A stretch of DNA of 64,000 nucleotides. It comes from Tipula vernalis. Its lineage: Eukaryota; Arthropoda; Insecta; Diptera; Tipulidae. The stretch spans positions 87,272,311 through 87,336,310 of the forward strand of contig OY282560.1 in assembly GCA_958295665.1 (NCBI GenBank), read 5' to 3'. The number at the start of each line of letters is the position of its first letter. Within the stretch, counting starts at the first letter, position 1. Below the pieces are notes generated by a model that did no database searches, was not told the DNA's origin, and saw only the letters and a list, made by a program, of their open reading frames with translations. Positions 54,171 to 64,000 of this stretch are shown piece by piece. Made by a program: the position numbers and the translations under genes.

Positions 54171-57100
54171 CTATTTCACTAGAAATTTCGATTTCACTAG
54201 AAAATTTATTTCCTGAGAAACCTGAGTTTTTGAGAGTCGAAACCGTCTATATACTCTCTCAGGACGGCCACAATAGGGTGTGGCAAATGATAGGCACCTA
54301 AGCCTACTGACTGATGACACCTCTTGGAATTCAGCAAGCAAAGAAAAACCCTGAAAAATTGTACAAAACAAATAAATCGATATTCGGAGCTATTTAGCAA
54401 TATGTATATAGTTAATTGTAATAACCACTAATGAAGTTATTTTTTATGAGGCAACAAGGCAGTACGTCTTCACGCTTTCCGGATTGGAATGTAAATTCCC
54501 TTCTAAATATAGACGCGGCGTTCTCAGCATATGAAGTGACCATTTAATATTCGAGATTTAGATATGCGCTGGAAATTAGAAAAACAGCACACGAACCATC
54601 TTTATGATATGGCTGTAATGTCTTTTCAATTGGTATCAAAATGAATTAGTACATTTGTTTTAACATTGATTTTGTTGTCGAAGTTTAGTTTGTTTAAGTT
54701 CGAAGGCAAGGTGAATGTGAGATGCCCGAAAAATAAATTATTGATTCCCAGATACACTATAAAGAACATAAAGGACGAATGTGGGAACATTATGGCTTTT
54801 CCTGGAGCAGCATTGCGCCAATATTTAGAATTAATAAGGAAATGAACCAACACATGCGTTGGTTTTCTGAAATTAACCCAAAAAAGTTCACGAATTCAGA
54901 CAAGCTACTGCATCATATGAAAAAAATCTAGAAAACACCATAGGGCCAGCCCATATTCTTAAAATTCACTCAAAAAACGCCATCGGTAATTTTCTTGGGA
55001 GGTCGACAAGGGAGTTCGATAAAAATAAATAAATCTCAATGATTTAATTTACTGGCCTTGAACTCTTTCAAATTGTTTTATAGCTACGAATATTAAATTA
55101 ACCTGATTAACGACTACGCATGTATTACCAAATTTGACATATAACGTTTTAATTAGACTTCTTTAATAACTTCTTAAAACGTTAAATGTTTACGAGCGAA
55201 AAGTTTAATTTCGACTAAATAAACATAAACCTGTACCCATTTACTTTGATGTCACTTCAGATTCGATGGTAATATAACTACATAGGTAATACGAGTTTTT
55301 AAAATGAAACATTCAATAATCGTTTAGATCAATCGTTTAGTACAATTACTTCAAAAGTAACATTATTGGACGTAGTCCTATAACTTTTAGATTTATAATA
55401 TTACGAGAGCTATTTGATTAAATCCTCTTTGATCAGAGGTGAGTAGTAAAGCACTAAAAACCAAAAATCAGTACCACCAAGGAGATTCAGTTTGAAATTA
55501 GACATATAATGTGAGTAAACGACTGGTTGGTGCTTTTCGCCAAAAAAACCTGAAGAAAAAGTAAAAAGTTTATACAAGCAGATGAAGACTATAGGACTAG
55601 TCCACTAGAATTCTTCAGAGATCTTGTGAAAGCCTATGTATAAACTGGTGACGATCGATGACGTAATTTTTAGTTGTATTTAAAAAAATGCGGTATAATT
55701 CACAGAATACAATTTTCTGGTTAATTATTATGTATTTCAAAACGATCGACATGATCTTCAACTTAACAAACAAATAAAAACCTAAATTATTCTAAACGAA
55801 CAAAATTTCAATAAATATTAAGATAAACATATCCATTAATTTTCAATTTATATAAATCGTTGAATAAAAGACATGTCAAAATAGATAAAAAAATAAAATG
55901 TTGTAGTCTCATATAGTGAATGACCAGAAATATGCAGACAACATTTTATTTTTATACACCATCATCGCCTTTAGAGTAAAACGAAAATACTAATCCTAAT
56001 AATAATCAAATATTATATTTCTTATATGCATATTTAGATATAATATTAAATTTAATTTAATTTGAAATTTTTTATGACATTTATCCATGACATTATTTTA
56101 AATGTTGTCTTATAATTCCGAAGTGAATGAAAGAAGTTATGTGGGTGGTCTGGACTGTGTGTGGATTAGTTTGTAAAAATTATTAATAAAATTTATGATT
56201 TTTTTTGTTTTGTAGAAGAACCGATCCATGACAAAATTTATGATTGGCATGTTATAATCCTTTTTAAAAATTATTTATTCATAATTATAATGTTGTTTTT
56301 ACTAATGTAAATATTTTATGAAATTCTAAATCATGATACGAGAAGCCTTCGTATAACACGGTTTTAATTGAGGTAATTAACCATTTTCTCATATACCGTC
56401 ATATAAATTCCAATAAATAATAACTAAACTTGACTAATTTAAATGAAACTGCAATACGTAGGTTTTCTATCAGGAGTTCGCTATTCTGATTTTTTTTTAT
56501 ATCCTTTATATATCCGTTGAGTCCGAATCAATTTCTGGCAATGAATTCCTTTTTGGCGTCATTCATCTTAAAAATAGAAGGTGTTGTCTTTAAAGGTACA
56601 AGTTATAAAGAAAATCATGTATTAACAAATTCCGACCAAATTATTTCTACAAGAATTTTTGAAGTCAATTCAATTAGCGGTGATAAATATGTTAGAATAA
56701 AAAAATATTTTCCATTTTTTGTAAAGTAAAGCGGTAACCATACTTGGAATAAGAAAAATAAAAAAAATTAGGAATTTGAGCTTTTCTTATTTCACTTTGA
56801 CCTTTCGACTATAGATAACTTAAACATTTTTACGTTCAAAGCGAAATATTATTGTTTTATTTTTTAGTTATTTCATATCGTAAAATAAATATTAATTTAC
56901 ATTAACTAGTACTAATTAATGATACAGAAACACTATACAAAATTTTTTATTTTAAAAAAATTGTATCAATTTTATTTTTTTAGGTTATGTTTCAATGTTT
57001 GTTTGGGTTTTAAATGTAAGTACAATACAATTGCTCAATTATTTATTGTCTAATTTATTGCTCAAATATTCCCGTTCTGATTTATTTGTTAATATTTAGT

Positions 57101-58079
57101 AATTTTGTTCCACCTTTTTCAAGTTTTATAAGCTTAAAAATTAAATTAAATTCATTTATATCGTAAAAAATTAATTAATTTACATTATCTGTTTCTAATT
57201 AGTGATACAGAAACACTCTGCAATGTTTTTTGTTTTAAAAAAATCTCAATTAAATTGGTTTTAGGTTATGTTTCAGTTTTTGTTTAATGTTTTAAATCTT
57301 TATACATTATAAATATTCAATTATTCTATAGTCTAATTTCGTTCTCATTTTAATTTATTTATTAATAATTAATGAAAATGTTATAATTTTTTACCAAATT
57401 GGTTTTTTATTTCCCGCGTTAAAAATTTGTGCAACCTTTTTTACGTTTTTTAGGTTTACACGAAAAATTTCGCTTCTGTATTAAGTTTTTTAAGTAACAG
57501 CTGAAATTTCCATTTCCCCTCCAAAAAAAATTTAAGGTTCTGATTTTAAGTATGGTCGAATACATACAAATCCCCTTTCTCGCTCTCTTACGTTATTTTT
57601 TTTATTTTTCTTATTCTAACTATGGTTCTCGCTTAATACGACCAAAAATAAGAAAACAAAACATTAAAACAGAACGAAATGTTGAAAAAAAAGGAAAAGC
57701 GAAGTTTCCCTTGTATTTTAGAAAATCTCCCAGATAACCCATTTGTATAAATTGTATCTTAAAACCTTTCATAGATGAAACCCTACGAATTGGTGAAAGT
57801 TCAAATCGATAGTCTATCAATGATTATAAGTTTATTTGATATTAGAAACGGTCGGTCTACTGAGTAAAATTTTTTCAAACAATTTTGATTTGTCGGTCAA
57901 AACTGATATTGATTGGTAAGAACTCATACCTCGCTCAGTTCCTGAGTTATGAATTGGTGTAACTCAGAGTCATTGGGCGCTTTCAGGTCCATCAGCTGTT
58001 GGCAACATGTTGAGTAAAATAATCATAATGTTTTCTGAACGCAACCGATTAGCTTATATATAGTAGCCTTAGACAGACG
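54171..58079. other. AT-rich DNA, mostly unstructured
   Basis: No ORF above chance. It includes a diverged duplication (56870-57380, listed separately) and a small inverted repeat around 55889-55957 (AAAATAAAATGTTGT). At 56731 TAAAGCGGTAACCATACTTGG resembles the left end of the Harbinger element, but no partner end was found. Confidence 0.5.
56870..57380. repeat. Diverged tandem duplication, period about 280 bp
   Basis: TATCGTAAAA, GATACAGAAACACT and TTTTAGGTTATGTTTCA occur at about 56876, 56921 and 56981 and again at about 57158, 57202 and 57260. Confidence 0.75.
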
Positions 58080-58407
58080 TGTCGCGTTTGTTTTTGTGTT
58101 TTTTCCATCATAGGAAAAAAAAAATAAAAATTACGGATTTTGGGGCCATAAATTGGGGCTCAACGGTTAAGTATTTGTTCTTTGTTTACGTTAACTTAGC
58201 ATTTATTACGTCGGGTGGCTTTTTGTTTCTTTTCGTTTTAGATTTCCAGTAATCCCGTTCATTTTCATCAGTTGCAATTTTGCTACCACCGAGTAAACAT
58301 TTAAATAATTTACTTATTACTTGTGTGAAAAGTTGAATCAGCAGTTTAAATCTTTTTTTTTTTATTTTTAAAAAAATATTGTGATGTGAAAAATAAATGA
58401 AATCGTG

Positions 58408-59938
58408 ATGTTCTTATCTCCGCCTCAAGTAAAAAAGGCTGGTCCAATTCAGCAGATAGCGTTGTCTTCAAGTGATTTGCCACCGAACGTCACGACCTCA
58501 ATTTTTAATAAAAATACAAAAGTGCAGCATAGTCCAAAGCGACAACAACTTTTAAATGCTCAAAAAATACCTTACCAGCCAATTTAAATCAAAGTGAATG
58601 ATTAATTTAAATAACATTGGTGTGTTGAACCATAACGAAACTAAAAGTGCATCGTTGCCAAATATTGACGATAAAAAAACAATGACAGTGCATCGACATC
58701 AGATGATAATAAAATAAACAGTGATGTAGGTCAGTGTTTAGTACAAACGGGAATAGACCGGTATTTTACTATCCGATCAAAACGAAGAAGAAGCCCTAGA
58801 TCAGCGGCCAGTGAAAGCGTGAATAAATTCACTAAGCTAGCTAGCGTTGAATTAACGCCCGATAATAGGTATTCTTGCTTGGTTGTTGACAACCCGTCGG
58901 CCGAAAATCTCCAAAAACTGAGAAGCCGCCACCAATCTATTTGAGTGAAGAATCAAATAGAGAACTTGCAAAAACGATCGAGTTTATTACGGAAGGTACA
59001 TTTTATATTTCCGGGATCAAAAGAGGAGCTATAAAAGAAACAAAAATTCAACCGCTCAATATTGATGCTTACAGAGCATTAATTAAACATTTTGACCAAG
59101 TTGGTAAACATTAATTACTACACTTATCAACTAAAGAGCCAAAAAGGATTAGTCGTTATCTTAAAAGGAATAGAGAGTTACGTGGATGCAAACGAAATAC
59201 AAGCTGCTCTCGCTGAAAAAGGTTTCCAATGCAGATCTATTACCAATAGTTTTAATCGGGAGAAGGTGCCTCAGCCATTGTTTCGTCTGGAATTAGAACC
59301 AGACAATAAAAAGGTTAAAGGCAACCATGCAATATTTGACCTAAAATATCTACTGTACAGAAGAGTTACCATCGGGGAACTCAGGAAAAGAAATGGGCCG
59401 GTACATTGTGTTAAGTGGCAAGAATATGGGCACACTAGAGCATATTGCACTTTGAACGATGTTTGTGTTATATGTGGTGAACTCCATTATTCAAAGATTT
59501 GCAATAAAGCAAAACAGGAAGCATCAGTGAGAAAATGCAGCAATTGCGATGGAAATCACACAGCTAATTATAGAGGGTGCCCAATTTATCTAGAATTGAA
59601 AAGGAGAATCAATCAAAAGCAGCGAGCAGAACAACGAATGCTTAATCTTCATTCTTCAGCTAGAAAAGAAGCACGACCAGAAATTCTAAACACAAACGCT
59701 CAAAATGAAAAACAGTACACAAATGTAAAAGGCAGCGTGCACCAAGGGGTTTCATACGCAAGTGTTCTTAAAGGTACCGCTCCTAAAGTTCAAGCAAATG
59801 AAAAGGGAAACATCTCAACAGCTTTAAATTAATTGACTAATATGATGCAAAGCTTCATGGCGATGATGGAGAGAAATATGGATTTAATAATGCAGAATAT
59901 GAGCAGGCTGATGCAGATAGTGGTAAAAAGCCAGAAAT
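58408..59938 (+). pseudogene. LINE ORF1, Gag-like protein with three zinc knuckles
   Basis: The N-terminal part (58408-59090) is broken by several stops and frameshifts but keeps readable text such as IDRYFTIRSKRRRSPRSA. From 59107 the frame is open to 59832. It shows a PRE_C2HC-type region (LKGIESYVDANEIQAALAEK ... FDLKYLLYRRVTI) and then three Cys/His knuckles: CVKWQEYGHTRAYC, CVICGELHYSKIC and CSNCDGNHTANYRGC. In the first knuckle the second Cys is Trp. A stop at 59830-59832 is followed in frame by a Met-rich tail (MMQSFMAMMERNMDL) to 59938. The protein would bind LINE RNA. Confidence 0.88.
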
Positions 59939-62549
59939 GACCATCATCAAAATAGCCATACGGAATGCAAACGGCCTAGCACAACATAAAGCGGAGGTAC
60001 ATGCATTTCTCACTGAGCACAATATTGACATAATGTTAATATCAGAAACACGCTTCACCAAAATTAGCTATTTCAAAATTAATGGGTACTCTGTTTATGA
60101 CAGATTAACACTACGAACTTACGAAATATGAGAAAGAACATATACAATCAACGAGCATTTGTCTGCAGGAGTGGTCTGGAAACTGCGTCATATCGGCAGT
60201 GTATTGCCCTCCAAAATATGCCATAAAAAACTCCATTTCTTGGATTATTTCAGCCAGCTGGGTAATAAATTTCTTGCGGGCGGTGATTACAACACTAAAC
60301 ATACATTGGGGTTCCAGATTAACATCGCCGAAAGGCAAACAACTTCATGATGCTATAGAGGAACAGTCCCTGGATTATTTATCTCTCGGTAATCCAACTT
60401 ACTGGCCCACGGATAAAAAAAAATTCCTGATCTCATTGACTTTTGTGTAACTAAGGGCATTCCACGTACATATGCTAAGGCCACCGATTGCTATAATCTG
60501 TAATCTGATCACTCATCGGTAATAGTAACATTGAGTACCGAAGTCCTAAGGAACGAAATACCGAACCGTCTTACAAACAAGCAAACCAATTGGGATCTAT
60601 ATAGGAGGCTAGTCGAACAAAAGTGTCTACTTAATATTCCTCTGATCACACCAACTGATATTGATGCGGCGGCATAAAATCTAAAAGATGTCATGACATT
60701 ATCCGCAGACGGGGCTACACTCCCCATAAGTAGTTCGGAAAAAGTTAATAAACTGTCACATAATATACAGGAACTAATCCAGGAAAACCGAAAAATTCGC
60801 CGTCAATGGCAACAAACCAAATTACCGTTATTGAAACGGAAATTAAATCGAGCTATTAAGGCCCTAAGATTTACTTTGAGGGAAGAAGAAAACCATCGCG
60901 TAAACAACTATTTAAGATCACTTCGTGATCTCTCGGCAACCGAGAGGCCAGATTATTCTTTGTGGAAGGCAACAAAAAATTTAAAAAGGCCAACAAATTC
61001 GAATCCACCGATTAGACTACCAACTGGAAATTGGGCGAGAAGTGATGAAGAAAAAGCCAATGCTTTTGCTGCTCATCTAGCAACAGTATTCGTCCCGCAC
61101 GAAGAAGATAATTATTTCGTGCTACCCCAGCCAACGGATGATGGTTTATTCTACAAACCTATAAAGTATAACTGGAAGAAAGTTAAGAATACAATTAAAA
61201 CTTGCATAAGCCCGAAAAAGGCACCAGGACATGATCTCATTACTGGAAAAATGATAAGGGAATTGCCGAATAAATGCATAAAACTAATAACATTTGTATT
61301 CAACGCGATCATGCGAACCAGTTATATTCCTCAAAAATGGAAGATATCTTTGATCACAATGATACATAAGCCAGGGAAAAATGAAACGCAAATCTCATCA
61401 TATCGTCCAATAAGCATGCTGCCCATAATCTCAAAGCTATTTGAAAAAATGTTATTAACGAAATTGAAACCAATATTAGAAGAACGGCGCGTTATTCCAG
61501 ACCATCAATTTGGGTTCCGAAACCAACATGGTACTATAGAGCAAGTGCACAGAATTGTAAATTCAATCAAAATCACCTTCGAGGAAAAGAAATATTGTTC
61601 TGCTGTCTTTTTGGATATCGTACAAGCTTTTGATAAAGTTTGGCACGATGGACTAATTTACAAAATTAAAGAGCTTCTACCGAAGAAATTTCACTCAATT
61701 TTGGGAAACTATCTTCTTCAAAGGCAATAAATGGTCAAACAAAACAGCGCAACTACTTGCTTAAATGAGATTAATGCAGGTGTCCCGCAAGGCAGCGTTC
61801 TAGGACCAATATTATACTTGTTGTACACAGCTGATATACCTGTAACCAACAAAGTATTAATATCAACATTTGCCGATGACACGGCCATCCTGGTATCTCA
61901 CACTAATCCTGAAATTGCCTCAAAGGAATTACAGAATCATTTAAACAAAGTCGTGAACTGGCTGAAGGCATGGCGAATAAAAGTGAACGAAAACAAATCA
62001 ACTCATGTCACTTTCACGCTGAACAAACGCACCTGCCCACCAGTGAAATTAAACGATAAAAATATTCCTCAACAAACGAAGGTAAAATACTTAGGTTTGC
62101 ACCTGGATAGAAGTTTAACGTGGAAAAATCAAATTGAAACAAAGCGCAACCAAATAAAAATTACATTTTCCAAAATGTATTGGCTGATGGGAAGAAAATC
62201 TCAGTTGTCATTAGCCAATAAAGTTCTAATTTACAAAGCGATAATCAAACCCATATGGACATATGGTATTCAGTTATGGGGATCCACCAGCGCTTCAAAC
62301 AGAGAACTCCTGCAACGAACCCAAGCGAAAATACTTCGCAGTATTACCAATGCTCCTTGGTACATTCGAAATAGTAATATACATCACGACCTTGGGATTA
62401 AAACCGTTAAAGAAACAATTAAAGAAATCAGTTCGAAATATTACTCAAAACTAGAAGCACATCCCAACGAATTAGCCAGGGAGATACTAAAACAGCCTCG
62501 ATTTAGGCGACTGAGAAGAACAGATCCACTCGGACTGATGAACCTGTGA
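59937..62549 (+). pseudogene. LINE ORF2, endonuclease and reverse transcriptase
   Basis: The start at 59937 (ATGACCATCATC) overlaps the ORF1 stop. Endonuclease text IKIAIRNANGLAQHKAEV and DIMLISETRFTK is followed by breaks. Near 60100-60150 about 60 bp seen in the 35-kb copy are missing, and further frameshifts run to about 60690. From 60693 the frame is open through the RT: SPKKAPGHDLITGKMI, SYRPISMLPIISKLFEKM, AVFLDIVQAFDKVWHDG, then stop TAA at 61728-61730, then GVPQGSVLGPILYLLY, STFADDTAILV and a C-terminal domain to 62549. The catalytic FADD is present. The single stop lies between RT motifs A and B and splits the domain. Confidence 0.92.
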
Positions 62550-62800
62550 ACCTGTAAATTTAATTCGATGTATACAAAGAAGTATAATTTAAATTAATTA
62601 AATTGTGAGCACTAACAACAAGTATTAACATTGGTTAAGACTTAAAATATGTAATAATTTTTAGCTTAAGATTTGATTACTTCTTGTGAGTTTCTTATGT
62701 AGAAAGATTCAAGAATAAAGCCATTGGCAATATTAAAAAAAAAAAAATTGAACTTTTGTCGTATATGTTTGTCACAAGGGATTTTAGTGGAATTTGAGAA

Positions 62801-62873
62801 GGAGGAGGAGGAGGAGGAGGAGGAGGAGGAGGAGGAGGAGGAGGAGGAGGAGGAGGAGGAGGAGGAGGAGGAC
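62801..62873. repeat. (GGA)n microsatellite
   Basis: About 24 uninterrupted GGA units. The poly-Glu and poly-Ser ORFs here are repeat translations, not genes. Confidence 0.97.
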
Positions 62874-64000
62874 ACGTTCGATGGAAATGGAGATTTTAAA
62901 ATGATTTTTGGATGAAGTTCTGGAATATCGCCAATTAGATCTATAGATACACTGGAAGTGGTATTTTAAAATTATTATTAGATGAAATTCTGGAATATAG
63001 CCGATTACGATGAAGCTGATCTATTTCACAACGGATTTTAATGATAGCTGACATATGCGGTGAAAATGGATTTCTAAAATGATTTTCGGATAAAGTTCTG
63101 AAATATGGCTAAGTCGGATGGAACTTAGCTATTCCACAACCAAAGTTATTAGTTTCAATTCCGCTGTGCGTGTCCGCCGCCCACTATTTTTTATTAAACA
63201 TGGCCAAACTTACCGCGCTGATAGCCATTACTAAGAAAACATAACCAAAAGTTTAAAGCAAATGATTGGCGAGAAAAATGTCTAACCGAACTTGAATATT
63301 ATCGTGCAGTACGTTTACGCTGTGTCAAAGAAACCTCAACAGGTGTATGATTCATAAAAACCACAACAGACAACATTGTATAAGCCATATTGACATATTT
63401 CTCACAATCTAATCCAAAAATTAGTTTTGGGCATCCAAAAATAATTTTGTATTCGTTGGAAACGTCAAAATTTATCATAATCGGTTAAAATTAGCTAAGT
63501 TATATCAGAATTGATAATATTCTAGAATTACATCTAAAAATAATTTTAGAATCCCTCTTCCAGTGTATGTATACTTTTTTCAAGTCAAGTTAGCCAATTT
63601 TCAAAACAAATTAAACTTTTTTCAAATAAATTTTAACAATAATTTTTAAATCAAATTAAATGAATATTTTTTTGCAAAATATACAAATGCGAACAATAAA
63701 ATTTAGCAAAATTCAATTCTCTGATTGATTTAAAATGATCAGAGAATTGAATTTTGCTAAATTTTATTGTATGCATTTTGCATATTTTGCAAAAAAAAAT
63801 TAATTTAATTTGATTTGAAAATTTTTGTTAAACTTATTTGAAAAAAGTTTAATTTGTTTGAAAAATTGTTAATTCCATTTGAATATTTGTTAATATGATT
63901 TAAACACTTGAAAAAGGTATACCATATGTATATCCTAATTTCATCATAATCAGTTGAGAAATAGGCAAGTTCCATCGTACTTGATGATATTCCAGAACTT
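62872..64000. repeat. Dispersed repeat with 108-bp-type units in opposite orientations
   Basis: 62874-63140 carries about three units of the family at 22.8-23.3 kb (CGATGGAAATGG, AAAATGATTTTTGGAT, GGAATAT-GCC). 63400-63560 and 63930-64000 carry inverted units (CATAATCGGTTAAAA, GATATTCCAGAACTT). CGTGTCCGC-type text near 63169 matches about 23447. The whole may be the end of another Tigger-like element running off the window. Confidence 0.7.
63595..63868. repeat. Large hairpin, arms about 130 bp
   Basis: Inner arm 63700-63725 (ATTTAGCAAAATTCAATTCT ...) is the perfect complement of 63738-63763, with a 12-nt loop (63726-63737). Pairing continues outward with few mismatches through TTTTGCAAAATAT, AATTAAA and AATTAAACTTTTTTC to about 63595/63868. 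Confidence 0.93.

Larger units (their letters stand above)
58080..62747 (+). mobile_element. Jockey-like LINE, nearly full length, with poly(A) tail
   Basis: ORF1 (zinc-knuckle protein) is followed by ORF2 (endonuclease, reverse transcriptase), then a 200-bp 3' UTR with AATAAA (about 62714) and a terminal run of A (62734-62746). The 5' boundary is uncertain (near 58080) and no target duplication was found. Both ORFs carry disabling changes, but RT is broken only by one stop. Confidence 0.9.

Noticed and set aside
62666..62915. Long poly-Ser (minus) and poly-Glu (plus) ORFs
   Set aside because: They are translations of the GGA microsatellite, with no flanking coding signal.

Overview
This window is animal DNA, most likely from an insect. 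It is very AT-rich and has no operons. The few coding regions with introns use short GT...AG introns, and almost every protein-like stretch belongs to a transposable element (TE) family typical of arthropods: Ty3/Gypsy, Jockey-like LINE, PIF/Harbinger with a MADF-BESS partner gene, piggyBac, Tigger/jerky, hAT, a P/THAP9-type relic and a Sola-like element. I recognise no ordinary host gene, tRNA or rRNA. The window is a TE graveyard with two notable well-preserved elements.

Layout. 0.06-1.8 kb: broken minus-strand gene of TE type with a deubiquitinase (C19)-like part. 2.0-3.0 kb: duplicated and simple repeats. 3.33-9.20 kb: a young Ty3/Gypsy retrotransposon (two 444-bp LTRs differing at 2 sites, ATAT target duplication) with a textbook -1 frameshift signal between gag and pol but a deletion in RNase H; an older solo LTR (9.205-9.699 kb) abuts it through the same ATAT. 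13.4-13.9 kb: P/THAP9-like relic. 14.20-18.02 kb: Sola-like DNA transposon with 31-bp terminal inverted repeats (TIRs) and a 4-bp target duplication, its transposase gene broken late in the reading frame. 20.04-22.75 kb: decayed piggyBac element inside older repeat DNA with Tigger-like ends.

25.55-39.09 kb is a nested stack. An outer element with 8-bp target duplication TTTAAATC encloses a Tigger/jerky-like element (ends at about 25.97 and 38.94 kb, broken transposase at 36.7-38.6 kb). Between these lie a 127-bp satellite, an apparently intact PIF/Harbinger element (28.677-32.133 kb; both genes open) and a hAT-type non-autonomous element (32.942-36.075 kb) that holds a LINE fragment.

40.8-43.4 kb: a foldback-like structure of 147-bp satellite units that switches orientation. 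46.65-48.62 kb: composite of two related miniature elements around a 158-bp array. 49.6-54.2 kb: two decayed LINE copies in opposite orientation, one interrupted by a piggyBac-type MITE. 58.1-62.75 kb: a nearly full-length Jockey-like LINE with poly(A) tail. 62.8-64 kb: GGA microsatellite, dispersed repeat units and a large hairpin.

Only the Harbinger element shows genes that plausibly still work together: a transposase and a MADF/BESS DNA-binding partner, convergently transcribed within matching TIRs. Intron borders, reading frames and repeats were read by eye; no database search was possible.
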